A stretch of 64,000 nucleotides of DNA from Paenibacillus rhizophilus (GTDB lineage: Bacteria > Bacillota > Bacilli > Paenibacillales > Paenibacillaceae). Under the pieces are notes generated by a model, which saw nothing but the letters and a program-made list of their open reading frames with translations, had not been told where the DNA came from and did not search any database. A program made the position numbers and the translations under genes. Position 1 is the stretch's first letter. The number at the start of each line of letters is the position of its first letter. This document shows, piece by piece, positions 44,370-53,216 of this stretch. The DNA is taken from NCBI RefSeq assembly GCF_003854965.1, contig NZ_RQPI01000001.1:434001-498000 (forward strand), written 5' to 3'.

Positions 44370-45185
44370 ATGCCGGAATTTCCGGAAATGGAAAACTACC
44401 GAAGGCTGCTTTCGAAGCACATAGTTAATTTACCGATCACCGGGGTGACGGTTAACAGGGACAAATCAATAAATGTGGAGCAGGATATATTCATAAAAAG
44501 TCTAATCGGCGCTCGTGTTGTTTTTGTGGAACGCAGAGGGAAGCATTTGGTGTTCCATCTGCATGACGGCCGCAGGCTGTTGCTTCATCTGATGCTTGGC
44601 GGACTGCTGTTCTTCGGGACTGAGGAAGAGCGTCCGGACCGCAGCACGCAGGTTGAGCTTGCCTTCGGCGACCGGATTTTGTATTTTATGGGTCTGCGCC
44701 TCGGCTACCTGCATCTGTTATCCGTTAAGGAGACGCAGGCGGCCCTCGCCAAGCTGGGTCCCGAGCTGCTGGACAAGCGCATGAATGATAAACACTTTGC
44801 CGAACTGCTGAAAGGTAGACGGGGAGCGCTTAAAAGCCTGCTGGTTAACCAGCAGGTCTTCGCCGGAATCGGCAACTGCTATGCCGACGAAATCGCGTAC
44901 GAAGCGGCTCTGCTGCCATCGGCACCCGTGCAGGGATTGACGCCGGAGTCGATAGCCCGATTGTACAGCGCGGTACGCAAAGTGCTGAGCGAGGCGGCGG
45001 ACATCGGCGGCTACATGGAGCTGCCGTTCATGGCGGGGGACACGGTTACGGGGAGCTACAATGACAGATGCAAGGTTTATGACCGCGGTGGGGAAACCTG
45101 CGAACGCTGCGGAGGAACGATTGTGAAAGCGGAGCTGTCCGGGCGCAAGGTGTTCTACTGTCCAGAATGCCAGCATGATCACTGA
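44370..45185 (+). CDS. Fpg/Nei-family DNA glycosylase
   Basis: A 271-residue base-excision glycosylase beginning MPEFPEMENY: the catalytic proline (position 2) and glutamate (position 3) of Fpg/Nei enzymes are present, as is the beta-hairpin lysine in RRGKHLVF. The helix-two-turn-helix is in LLVNQQVFAGIGNCYADEIAYEA, and the zinc finger CERCGG..CPECQ closes the protein with the conserved Arg in SGRKVFYC. It removes oxidised bases and nicks the strand. It differs from the usual MutM start (MPELPEVE), so it may be a second, Nei-like paralog. Its end overlaps endonuclease IV by 11 bp. Confidence 0.88.
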   Translation: MPEFPEMENYRRLLSKHIVNLPITGVTVNRDKSINVEQDIFIKSLIGARVVFVERRGKHLVFHLHDGRRLLLHLMLGGLLFFGTEEERPDRSTQVELAFGDRILYFMGLRLGYLHLLSVKETQAALAKLGPELLDKRMNDKHFAELLKGRRGALKSLLVNQQVFAGIGNCYADEIAYEAALLPSAPVQGLTPESIARLYSAVRKVLSEAADIGGYMELPFMAGDTVTGSYNDRCKVYDRGGETCERCGGTIVKAELSGRKVFYCPECQHDH

Positions 45186-46026
45186 GCCGTGTATCGGAGC
45201 GCATGTCAGCATCCGCGGCGGTTACACGCAGGCGGCCAGAGCGGCGCGGGAAAGTGGCGCGGGCTGTTTTCAATATTTTCCGAAAAATCCGCGCAGTCTC
45301 CAGCTTAAGACACTTAATGCGAAGGATGCGGGAGAGTGCGCGTCTTTTTGCCGGGAAAAAGGACTGTTGTCCATCGCCCATACGCCCTATCCCACGAATC
45401 TCGCCGCCGGAGACGGGGATGTTCCAAGCAGGGAAATGATGGTTCAGTCGCTGCTTAACGACCTGGAGATCGCCGAAGCCTGCGGGTCGCTGGGAATCGT
45501 GGTACATTTCGGGCATTTTCACAAGCTGCAGCCGTTACAAGGCTATCAAAATATTATACAATGTATAAATGAAACGCTTCAGTCCTGGAATGGAACGGCC
45601 AAGCTGCTGATTGAGAATCAGGCGGGCAATGGCGGCTTCGAGGGAACGACCCTGGAGGAATTGGTCAAAATCCGTGAACTAAGCCGTTACCCGGAACAAA
45701 TCGGATTCTGCTTCGATACCTGCCATGCTTTTGCCGCGGGAATATGGAATCCGGAGCGCAGCGAAGAGCTGCTGGAGTCGGGGGATAAGCTGGGATATTG
45801 GCCGCATTTGGCAGCCGTTCATCTCAACGATTCACGGTATCCGTTTTCCTCCAAGCGGGACAGGCACGCCCAGGTCGGGACAGGTCATATCGGCGCCATG
45901 AGCCTGAAAGAGCTGCTGACATCGGAGCCGTTACTTGGCAAACCTGCCGTTCTGGAGACGGAGAAGGGTTCTGACGGCACGCATAAAAATGAAATAGCGG
46001 CGGTGCGGTCATGGTTTGAAGCGTAA
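45175..46026 (+). CDS. nfo: Endonuclease IV (AP endonuclease)
   Basis: A 283-residue TIM-barrel AP endonuclease: IGAHVSIRGGYTQAA, SIAHTPYPTN, IVVHFGHF, LLIENQAGNG, IGFCFDTCHAFAAG, AVHLNDSRYP and LETEKGS supply the trinuclear zinc ligands of the Nfo family. It cleaves 5' of abasic sites. Overlap with the glycosylase gene couples two successive steps of base-excision repair in one transcript. Confidence 0.95.
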   Translation: MITEPCIGAHVSIRGGYTQAARAARESGAGCFQYFPKNPRSLQLKTLNAKDAGECASFCREKGLLSIAHTPYPTNLAAGDGDVPSREMMVQSLLNDLEIAEACGSLGIVVHFGHFHKLQPLQGYQNIIQCINETLQSWNGTAKLLIENQAGNGGFEGTTLEELVKIRELSRYPEQIGFCFDTCHAFAAGIWNPERSEELLESGDKLGYWPHLAAVHLNDSRYPFSSKRDRHAQVGTGHIGAMSLKELLTSEPLLGKPAVLETEKGSDGTHKNEIAAVRSWFEA

Positions 46027-46039
46027 GGGGGCCTTGCGG

Positions 46040-46384
46040 ATGATTCATGTGTATATGGACGATTACAGGCGTGCTCCCGAAGGATTTACGCTTGCCCGTA
46101 CGACGGAGGAGTGTCTGCTGCTGCTTCGCGAGTGCGAGGTCGGTGTGCTTTCCCTCGACTATGACATGGGGCTGGAAGATGAAACCGGAGGATTCGTCGC
46201 CAAAAGCATCGTGCTTGAAGCGCTGTTCCCCCGGGAAATTTATCTGCATACCTCAAGCGCGTCCGGCAGAAAAGAAATGTTTGAGCTTCTGTACCCCGCG
46301 AGGCCGGAAGCAACAACGGTCCATACCGGGCCGGTGCCGCCGGAGAAGCTGCGGGAAATCGTTTCGGGAGCCTCCGATCTATGA
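46040..46384 (+). CDS. Cyclic-phosphate processing receiver (cREC) domain protein
   Basis: A 114-residue single-domain protein: MIHVYMDDYRRAPEGFTLARTTEE and VGVLSLDYDMGLEDETGG match the cREC family, a receiver-like fold with DD-x-R and SLDYDMG acidic motifs proposed to act on cyclic phosphates at RNA ends or in signalling. ATG 46040 is favoured by GGGGG upstream; the frame is open from 46016. It overlaps the next gene by 4 bp (ATGA). Role next to BER genes unknown. Confidence 0.75.
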   Translation: MIHVYMDDYRRAPEGFTLARTTEECLLLLRECEVGVLSLDYDMGLEDETGGFVAKSIVLEALFPREIYLHTSSASGRKEMFELLYPARPEATTVHTGPVPPEKLREIVSGASDL

Positions 46385-46704
46385 ATGAAATGAATGAAAT
46401 CGAACTGCTTGAAGCTATAGACCGGAGCGGAGCTCCGCTTGCCGTCTTCCTGGAGACGCCGCTGTGCGGCACATGCAAAGCGGCCCGCCGGATGCTGGAT
46501 GTTGCCGGACATCTGCTCCCGTTGGAGACCAAGCTCATATCCGGCAATATTAATCTTCTTCCAAACATTGTCAGTCAGTACCGTATTTCCAGCGTTCCGG
46601 CACTGCTTGTTTTTGACGCAGACCGCAATCGGCCGCCGCACATTCATTATGCTTTTTATTCGGTGGAGCGTGTGCTGGAATACATAAGGAGTGTGAATTT
46701 ATAA
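46381..46704 (+). CDS. Thioredoxin-like protein
   Basis: A 107-residue thioredoxin fold protein with the redox motif CGTC in VFLETPLCGTCKAARRML and the cis-Pro in ISSVPALLVFDAD. It lacks the Trp of classical thioredoxins before the active site, as in B. subtilis YtpP/YusE-like proteins. Start and stop overlap both neighbours, so it is one of a tightly coupled series. Partner unknown. Confidence 0.82.
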   Translation: MNEMNEIELLEAIDRSGAPLAVFLETPLCGTCKAARRMLDVAGHLLPLETKLISGNINLLPNIVSQYRISSVPALLVFDADRNRPPHIHYAFYSVERVLEYIRSVNL

Positions 46705-47486
46705 TGATTTCTTTACAGCATCTTACCCTGCGCAGAGAGCAGAATCTTATATTGGATGATGTTTCGCTTAATATCAATGCAGGCGAGAATTGGGTAATCC
46801 TCGGACGCAACGGTTCGGGCAAAACGACGCTGCTGGAGATGATGACCGGCTATATGTTCCCAAGCAGCGGTACGGTCAAGGTGCTCGGGCACACCTACGG
46901 TCAAGTCGACTTGCGCGAAGTGCGCAAGGAGATCGGTTACATCGGACCGTCGCTTATGGAGAAACTGACCCTGCGCGACCCTGTCTGGGAGGTTGTGGCT
47001 ACGGGGGCGTACGCCTACCTGCGCTTTTATCAGCAGATTCCCGGGGAAATCAAGGCCAAGGCGATCGGTCTGCTGGAGGACATGAATTTGGGACGGCTGG
47101 CGGATCATCCGTTCGGCACACTCTCCCAGGGGGAACGCAAAAAGGCGATGCTGGCGCGCTGCCTGATGGCGGACCCGAAGCTTCTCATTATGGACGAGCC
47201 ATGCGCGGGTCTGGATCTCTACGAGCGGGAAAAAATGCTGGCTGAGGTGGACAAGCTTAACCGGCGGGAGGTAACTGTCGTGTATGTCACCCATCATGTC
47301 GAGGAGATTGTGCCGCTGTTTACCCATGTGGCGCTGATCCGCGAAGGCAGGCTGGCCGGGGCGGGTCCGAAGAAAGAGGTGCTGACCCGCGAGATGATGC
47401 TGGCCGCCTATGAGCTTCCAGTCGAGATCGAATGGGAGGAAGAGCGCCCCTGGATAAAAATTAAACGTGGAGGAATATCCATTTGA
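46704..47486 (+). CDS. ABC transporter ATP-binding protein (YlmA-like, no permease)
   Basis: A 260-residue ATPase: Walker A GRNGSGKTT, Q-loop region IGYIGPSL, signature LSQGERKK, Walker B LLIMDEPCAGLD and H-switch VTHHVEE. No permease or binding protein is encoded nearby; it resembles YlmA/ModF-type soluble ATPases. It overlaps the gene before it by one base and the methyltransferase after it by four, so its job may be tied to theirs rather than to transport. Confidence 0.82.
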   Translation: MISLQHLTLRREQNLILDDVSLNINAGENWVILGRNGSGKTTLLEMMTGYMFPSSGTVKVLGHTYGQVDLREVRKEIGYIGPSLMEKLTLRDPVWEVVATGAYAYLRFYQQIPGEIKAKAIGLLEDMNLGRLADHPFGTLSQGERKKAMLARCLMADPKLLIMDEPCAGLDLYEREKMLAEVDKLNRREVTVVYVTHHVEEIVPLFTHVALIREGRLAGAGPKKEVLTREMMLAAYELPVEIEWEEERPWIKIKRGGISI

Positions 47487-48550
47487 ACGAGCTTAACTCA
47501 CACATTGAACAAAATCCGTCCCCGGAAGGGAACGAGACAGTTTCCCGTTATATTTGCACCGCCAATCACGGCTTTGCCCCGTACGCCCAGGAGGAACTCC
47601 GGCGCCAGTTCGGCTCGGTCAAAAGTTCCTTGCTGCTGCCCGGCGAGATATTTCTGGCTACTCTTCAGGCAGAGCCGGAGGAAGTAACGCGGCGGCTGGC
47701 GGAGAACCCGCCGATTTTTCTGCGCCATATTCAGCCGGTTCAGCTGCAGGATGAAGGCGGAGAGGAAGCGCTGGAGCGGCTGGCGGTATATTTGGGCCGC
47801 AGAAGCGAGCTCCAAGGGGAGAGAATCGCCATACAGGTGCGCAAGACCGATGATTCGTTCTGGCGCGAAAGTCCGGGCGAGCTGCGTGAATGGCTGCAGG
47901 CCAAGCTTGAAGGCGTCGCCGCCGAATTTACCGTACAGAACCCTGCATGGATCGTCTCGGTGTATGCGGCCGCAAACGCACTGTACGCCGGCGTTTCCCG
48001 GCCCGAGGACAATTTGTCCGACTGGAACGGCGGAGCGATCCGTTTCCGGCGCGAGGACGGCCAAATTTCGCGGGCGAAATTCAAGCTCATGGAAGCGGAG
48101 AAGGAATTCGGCGTTTCGTTCGGCAGCTTCCGCCGCGCTCTCGACATCGGGGCGGCGCCCGGAGGCTGGACGTCTTTCCTGCTGGAACGGGGCCTCGCTG
48201 TGACGGCGGTTGATCCGGCGCGCATGCATGAATCGCTGAAGGATCATCCCGCCCTAAAAGTGCTGCGCAAAAATGCCGGAGAAGTCAAATTCAAAGAGAA
48301 TGAATTTGATTTGCTCGTCTGCGACATGAGCTGGAGCCCCAAGCTGATGGCCAAGCTCGTGACGGGACTGCTGTACAGCCTGGCGCCCGGAGGAACCGCC
48401 GTCGTCACGGTAAAGCTGCTCTACAAAAAGCCGCTTGCGCTGATCAAGGAGATTATGGCCATGTTCGAAGGCGAGCGGATGCAGATCCAGCGGGCGAAGC
48501 AGCTGTTCCATAACCGGGACGAGATAACACTTTATATGATTAAATATTAA
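47483..48550 (+). CDS. THUMP/FtsJ-type RNA methyltransferase (RlmM-like)
   Basis: A 355-residue protein starting at TTG after GGAGG. The N-terminal half (FAPYAQEELRRQF, later DSFWRESPGELREWLQAKL) is of THUMP type. The Rossmann part has ALDIGAAPGGWTSFLLERG (motif I), VTAVDPARM and LLVCDMSWSP (motif IV), and a conserved VTVKLLYKKP with Lys, the D-K-type set of FtsJ/RrmJ enzymes. RlmM of E. coli methylates the 2'-O of C2498 in 23S rRNA; the target here is inferred only as structured RNA. Confidence 0.82.
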   Translation: MNELNSHIEQNPSPEGNETVSRYICTANHGFAPYAQEELRRQFGSVKSSLLLPGEIFLATLQAEPEEVTRRLAENPPIFLRHIQPVQLQDEGGEEALERLAVYLGRRSELQGERIAIQVRKTDDSFWRESPGELREWLQAKLEGVAAEFTVQNPAWIVSVYAAANALYAGVSRPEDNLSDWNGGAIRFRREDGQISRAKFKLMEAEKEFGVSFGSFRRALDIGAAPGGWTSFLLERGLAVTAVDPARMHESLKDHPALKVLRKNAGEVKFKENEFDLLVCDMSWSPKLMAKLVTGLLYSLAPGGTAVVTVKLLYKKPLALIKEIMAMFEGERMQIQRAKQLFHNRDEITLYMIKY

Positions 48551-48586
48551 AGAGATTAATGAATACAAAGGCATACTAGCTCCGGG

Positions 48587-48648
48587 AAAGCATCCCGCTA
48601 AAGGCGAACCGCAATCGATGCGGCTTCCTGCAGCGGGATGCTTTTTTT
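48587..48648 (+). terminator. Terminator after the methyltransferase gene
   Basis: AAAGCATCCCGCT pairs with AGCGGGATGC, enclosing a small CCGCA/TGCGG stem, followed by seven T. Confidence 0.85.
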
Positions 48649-48679
48649 CATGGGGAAATTGACGCAGGAGGGGAAGGGA

Positions 48680-50179
48680 ATGCGGTATAAATCAAAGCTA
48701 ATACGGGGTCAAATCCTGGGCGGCAGGTACTTGGTATCCGGCATCATCGGTTCGGGGGGAAGCAGCCATGTGCATCTGGCTGAGGATTTGCGACTGGCCG
48801 GCAAGCGCTGGGCCATTAAAGAATGCGTGGCAGAGGATCTTTACGGGAATGTGCAGGCAGAGGCGGAGCTGCTGATCGCCTTGGATCACCAGCGCCTTCC
48901 GAGGGTTGCCGATTTCTTTCCGCCGGATGAAGACGGCTATTCCTATCTTGTGATGGACTATATCGAAGGGTTGACGCTGGACCGCTATATGGATTCTGTG
49001 GGCGGCAAGATTCAAGGAGACACTTTGCTTCTGTTCGCGAGGCAGCTGCTGGAAGTGCTTCAGTATCTTCATGAGCACCGCCCGCCTATCGTCTACCGTG
49101 ATCTGAAACCCATGAATATTATGCTGACTCCTGAGAATGGACTCATGCTGATCGATTTCGGGATTGCCCGCAGGCACAGGGATGGCGCGGGCGAAGATAC
49201 GGTCAAGCTGGGAACGGTCGGTTTCGCCGCCCCGGAGCAGTACGGAAGCGGCCAGAGCGATCACAGGTCCGATCTGTACGGTTTGGGAGCCCTGCTGCTG
49301 TACTTGGCTACGGGCGGGAAGTCCAGCGGATGGTCCGCCGGGATGGAGCGCAGGCTTGATGGCCGTGTTCCGGAGCCGCTGATTCCCGTGCTTCGGCGGC
49401 TGCTCCGGCCCAGGCCCGAGGACCGTTACGGGAGCGCCGGTGAAGTGCTTTGGATACTGGAAGGGATGAAGGCTGTCCGCTCAACCGGGACACGGAAGAA
49501 AGAGCCGGCGGCGGAAATCCTTCCTCCGTCAGGCAAGGTAAGCATCGTGACAATGATGGGCACGGCATCCGGCATCGGCACCACGCATGCGTCGCTGGCT
49601 GCTGCAAGTTTGCTGGGCCGCTATGGCAAGGCGGCCTGGGTCGATTATGCGCCGGAATCGCCTGTCTACGGGAGAATCAGCGCTTTGGCTGAAGCTGCCG
49701 GGAGGCGGACTCCATCCGAGGGGACGGGTGGTCCCATTGAGATTAACGGCGTTCATTGCTGGAAGCGCCCCGAGGGCGGCGGATTGGAGGAACTGGCAGG
49801 CAAATACCGCTACGTTGTCCTCGATATGGGCATTGGAGCGTATGAGGGGGCTTCCGCGGAATTTGCCCGCGGCGACATTCCCCTGCTGTTGGCATCGGGG
49901 GCCGATTGGCGTATGGAGGAGACGCTAATGTGGCTGCGCCGCAGCGGGTGGCGGCAGGACGGCGGCTGGAAGATTGTCCTGCCGCTGGCTGGACGCCAAG
50001 CCGCCGAACTGCTGAAAGGGACGCTGGGCAGCCGGGAAGTGTACACACTTCCCTATCAGCCGGAGCCTTTCGCAGCCGGAGGAAGCCTGGAATCGGCGCT
50101 GCGGGATTTGTTCGCCGAAATACTGAAAAAGGATAGCTGGCGAACAAAGGGAAGCTTTTTACAGCGGAAAAAAAGATGA
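48680..50179 (+). CDS. Ser/Thr protein kinase fused to a degenerate P-loop (MinD/ParA-like) domain
   Basis: A 499-residue protein; GGAGGGGAAGGG precedes ATG 48680. Residues about 16-265 form a Hanks-type kinase: GSGGSSHVH loop, Lys47 in AIKE, catalytic YRDLKPMN (Asp141, with Tyr in place of His of HRD), DFG as IDFGIAR (159-161) and APEQ. No membrane segment or PASTA repeats follow. After a linker, residues about 286-499 begin VSIVTMMGTASGIGTTHAS, continue with AAWVDYAPES and YVVLDMGIG. This resembles a MinD/ParA ATPase whose Walker A lost the lysine. A signalling kinase fused to such a domain is unusual; function unknown. Confidence 0.75.
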   Translation: MRYKSKLIRGQILGGRYLVSGIIGSGGSSHVHLAEDLRLAGKRWAIKECVAEDLYGNVQAEAELLIALDHQRLPRVADFFPPDEDGYSYLVMDYIEGLTLDRYMDSVGGKIQGDTLLLFARQLLEVLQYLHEHRPPIVYRDLKPMNIMLTPENGLMLIDFGIARRHRDGAGEDTVKLGTVGFAAPEQYGSGQSDHRSDLYGLGALLLYLATGGKSSGWSAGMERRLDGRVPEPLIPVLRRLLRPRPEDRYGSAGEVLWILEGMKAVRSTGTRKKEPAAEILPPSGKVSIVTMMGTASGIGTTHASLAAASLLGRYGKAAWVDYAPESPVYGRISALAEAAGRRTPSEGTGGPIEINGVHCWKRPEGGGLEELAGKYRYVVLDMGIGAYEGASAEFARGDIPLLLASGADWRMEETLMWLRRSGWRQDGGWKIVLPLAGRQAAELLKGTLGSREVYTLPYQPEPFAAGGSLESALRDLFAEILKKDSWRTKGSFLQRKKR

Positions 50180-50290
50180 AATGTAAACTTTTTTATTTCA
50201 GAAAGCGGGTTTTTTATGCTAAAATTAGTCGTTGTATAACCTGCGGAATATCCATGATTTTAAATATAGATAGGAGCTTGCGGATAATTT

Positions 50291-51844
50291 ATGAGTTTAC
50301 TTACTGTAGAAGACGTTTCCCACAATTTTGGGGACCGTCAGCTGTTCAAGAATGTATCGTTCCGGCTGCTTGCCGGAGAGCATGTCGGGCTTGTAGGAGC
50401 GAACGGGGTCGGCAAGTCGACCTTGATGAATATTTTGACGGGAAAGCTGCTGAAGGACAGCGGCAAAGTGGAGTGGACTCCGAGGGTCCGCTATGGTTAC
50501 CTGGACCAGCACACGGTGCTCACGCCGGGCAAGACGGTGCGCGATGTGCTGAAGGACGCTTTTTTGCCGCTGCTTGAGCTGGAACAGGAAATGATGGGCA
50601 TCACCGAGAAAATGGCCGACGCCTCACCGGAAGAGCTCGAGCTTCTGCTTGAGCAGATGGGCGAAATCCAGGAGCAGCTTGATCTCGGCGACTTCTACTT
50701 GATTGACGTCAAGGTGGAGGAGATGGGCAACGGGCTCGGACTGTCCGCAATCGGACTGGACCGGGATGTGGCCGCCCTGAGCGGCGGACAACGTACGAAA
50801 GTTCTGCTGGCCAAGCTGCTGCTGGAGAAACCGAACGTACTGCTGCTCGATGAGCCGACCAACTATCTCGATGTGGAGCACATCGATTGGCTGACCAATT
50901 ATTTGAAGCAGTACCCGTATGCATTCATGCTGATTTCCCATGATACGGAGTTTATGAACAAGGTCGTGGATGTCGTCTACCATTTGGAATTTGCGAAGCT
51001 GACGCGTTATACGGCCAATTACGAGAAGTTCCTGGACATGGCTTACATCAATAAGACACAGCACATCGAAGCGTATGAGAAGCAGCAGGAATTTATTAAA
51101 AAGCAGGAAGATTTCATCCAGCGCAACAAAGCCCGTTACTCGACTTCGGGACGGGCGAAGAGCCGCGAGAAGCAGCTTGATCGCTTGGAACGGATCGACC
51201 GGCCGGAAGAAGCCGCCAAGCCGACTTTCCAGTTCAAAGAGAGCCGGGCGAGCGGCAAGACGGTGTTCGAGGGCATCGACTTCGAAATCGGCTACGACCG
51301 TCCGCTGCTCCCCAAGCTGAACATGACGATCGAGCGGGGCGAGAAGATCGCCATTGTCGGCTGCAACGGAGTCGGCAAATCGACGCTGCTGAAGACGATT
51401 CTGGGCGCCATTCCGCCGCTCAGCGGAAAGACTTACCTGGGCGACTTCCTGTCCCCCGCTTACTTTCAGCAGGAGGTCAAAGCCGGCAACCTCACACCGA
51501 TCGACGATGTCTGGAATGAGTTCTCCAGCCTGAATCAGCATGAAGTCCGGGCGCATTTGGCGCGCTGCGGCCTGAAGAACGAGCATATAACCCGTCCGCT
51601 GAACATGCTGAGCGGGGGGGAGCAGGCGAAAGTGCGGCTGTGCAAGCTGTTGATGCGCGAGAGCAACTGGATCTTGTTCGACGAACCGACGAACCATCTG
51701 GACGTCGTGGCCAAGGAAGAGTTGAAGCGGGCCCTCAAAGAGTTCAAGGGCACCGTTCTGCTCGTATCCCATGAACCCGATTTTTATGAAGATTGGGTGA
51801 CCAAAACTTGGGATGTCGAGCAGTGGTCCACACAATCCGTATAG
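50291..51844 (+). CDS. ABC-F family translation-associated ATPase
   Basis: A 517-residue tandem ATPase without membrane parts. Both cassettes are complete: GANGVGKST / LSGGQRTK / LLLLDEPTNYLD and GCNGVGKST / LSGGEQAK / FDEPTNHLD. Between them lies the charged linker (KKQEDFIQRNKARYSTSGRAKSREKQL) that enters the ribosome E site in ABC-F proteins. Length and wording suggest the B. subtilis YfmM/YkpA group, not a dedicated antibiotic-resistance factor. It likely rescues or tunes stalled ribosomes. A terminator follows. Confidence 0.9.
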   Translation: MSLLTVEDVSHNFGDRQLFKNVSFRLLAGEHVGLVGANGVGKSTLMNILTGKLLKDSGKVEWTPRVRYGYLDQHTVLTPGKTVRDVLKDAFLPLLELEQEMMGITEKMADASPEELELLLEQMGEIQEQLDLGDFYLIDVKVEEMGNGLGLSAIGLDRDVAALSGGQRTKVLLAKLLLEKPNVLLLDEPTNYLDVEHIDWLTNYLKQYPYAFMLISHDTEFMNKVVDVVYHLEFAKLTRYTANYEKFLDMAYINKTQHIEAYEKQQEFIKKQEDFIQRNKARYSTSGRAKSREKQLDRLERIDRPEEAAKPTFQFKESRASGKTVFEGIDFEIGYDRPLLPKLNMTIERGEKIAIVGCNGVGKSTLLKTILGAIPPLSGKTYLGDFLSPAYFQQEVKAGNLTPIDDVWNEFSSLNQHEVRAHLARCGLKNEHITRPLNMLSGGEQAKVRLCKLLMRESNWILFDEPTNHLDVVAKEELKRALKEFKGTVLLVSHEPDFYEDWVTKTWDVEQWSTQSV

Positions 51845-51942
51845 CGCGAACCGGAGCTTGCCGTTTATAATGGCTTATAAGCGCAAGCAGCGCCTCCGGT
51901 CACCCGGGGGCGCACATCGTGCAGGTCCAGCAATATAAAGAT

Positions 51943-51986
51943 AAGTCCGGGAGACGGCGGTTAAGGCGCCGTATTCCCGGACTTTT
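51943..51986 (+). terminator. Terminator after the ABC-F gene
   Basis: AAGTCCGGGAGACGGCG pairs with CGCCGTATTCCCGGACTT, followed by TT; a long GC-rich stem with a short T-run. Confidence 0.7.
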
Positions 51987-52008
51987 GAATATGGAGGGGG
52001 ATTTCGGC

Positions 52009-53079
52009 ATGGAGAGAGATCAGGAGATAGAGAAGACGACTAACGCAGCCGCCGGAAGAAACGGACGATATTCGCGTCAGGTGCGGTTTGGGCCGTTCGG
52101 CGAAGAGGGCCAGCGCCGGCTTGGACAATCGAGCGTGCTTGTCGTAGGAGCGGGAGCTTTGGGTACCGGCATCGCCGAGACGCTGGTCCGCTGCGGTGTT
52201 GGACGAGTCGTCATTGCCGACCGTGACTATGTGGAATGGAGCAATCTGCAGCGCCAGCAGCTTTATACGGAGGAGGACGCCGAGCGCCGCATACCGAAAG
52301 CAGCTGCTGCAAAAGCGAGGCTGGAGGCAATCAATTCCGAAGTCACGGTTGAAAGCCACATCATGGACGTTCGCGCAGAAGAACTGGAGGCGCTGGTACC
52401 GGGCATCGACCTCATCATGGATGGGACGGATAACTTCGATACCCGGCTGATCCTTAACGATATCGCCCAGAAGCACGGTATTCCGTGGATATACGGTGCC
52501 TGCGTGGCAAGCTACGGGGTTACCTATACGTTTATTCCGGGCGAAACACCTTGTCTTAACTGTCTGCTTGGCACCGTTCCTCTGGGCGGCGACACCTGCG
52601 ACACGGCGGGCATCCTGCCGCAAGCTGTACAGATGGTGACTTCGAACGCTACGGCTGAGGCGCTCAAGCTGCTTGGCGGGAAGAAGGAACAGCTTCGCCG
52701 GAAGCTGATGACGTTTGACATCTGGCGCAACGAGTACCAGGAAATCGGCGTAAGCGCCGCCCGCAAGGAGCACTGCCCTTCATGCGGCAAAGATCCGGTG
52801 TATCCGTATCTGACTGCGGCGAACACGGAGCGCAGCGATGTGCTATGCGGGCGGAACACTGTGCAGATCCGTCCGGCGGTTCGCAGCTCGCTGTCGCTTC
52901 TGGACACCGCGAGCAGGCTGTCGAGACTCGGACTCGGCAAGGTTGAGAGCAATCCGTACCTCGTCTCCTTCAACGACGGAGATTACCGGGTCGTCGTGTT
53001 CGCGGACGGCCGGGCTCTCGTACATGGAACGAACGATATTTCGGCGGCGAGGAGCGTCTATCACCGCTATTTTGGATAA
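52009..53079 (+). CDS. ThiF/MoeB/HesA-type E1-like adenylyltransferase
   Basis: A 356-residue E1-like enzyme; GGAGGGGG fits ATG 52009 and the terminator stem occupies the frame before it. YSRQVRFGPFGEEGQRRL start, nucleotide loop VLVVGAGALGTG, DRDYVEWSNLQRQQLY, MDGTDNFDTR, then zinc cysteines CLNCLLG and CPSCG, with a GDTCDTAGI stretch holding the likely acceptor Cys. A C-terminal domain of about 80 residues follows. It should adenylate the C-terminal glycine of a ThiS/MoaD-like protein for thiamine or molybdopterin sulfur transfer; no such partner gene is adjacent. Confidence 0.87.
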   Translation: MERDQEIEKTTNAAAGRNGRYSRQVRFGPFGEEGQRRLGQSSVLVVGAGALGTGIAETLVRCGVGRVVIADRDYVEWSNLQRQQLYTEEDAERRIPKAAAAKARLEAINSEVTVESHIMDVRAEELEALVPGIDLIMDGTDNFDTRLILNDIAQKHGIPWIYGACVASYGVTYTFIPGETPCLNCLLGTVPLGGDTCDTAGILPQAVQMVTSNATAEALKLLGGKKEQLRRKLMTFDIWRNEYQEIGVSAARKEHCPSCGKDPVYPYLTAANTERSDVLCGRNTVQIRPAVRSSLSLLDTASRLSRLGLGKVESNPYLVSFNDGDYRVVVFADGRALVHGTNDISAARSVYHRYFG

Positions 53080-53108
53080 GAGCGCAGTTTATACTTTCTG
53101 ATATTTAA

Positions 53109-53147
53109 AACAAAGCGGCCATCCCTTATGGAATGGCCGCTTTGTTT
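53109..53147. terminator. Terminator after the ThiF-like gene
   Basis: AACAAAGCGGCCAT pairs perfectly with ATGGCCGCTTTGTT across a CCCTTATGGA loop, followed by TTT. Confidence 0.85.
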
Positions 53148-53216
53148 TGGGGAACTCTAAACCATATACAGCGCCGGTACCACTGCTTGCGCAGACGGCG
53201 GATATGGGGGATTTCC

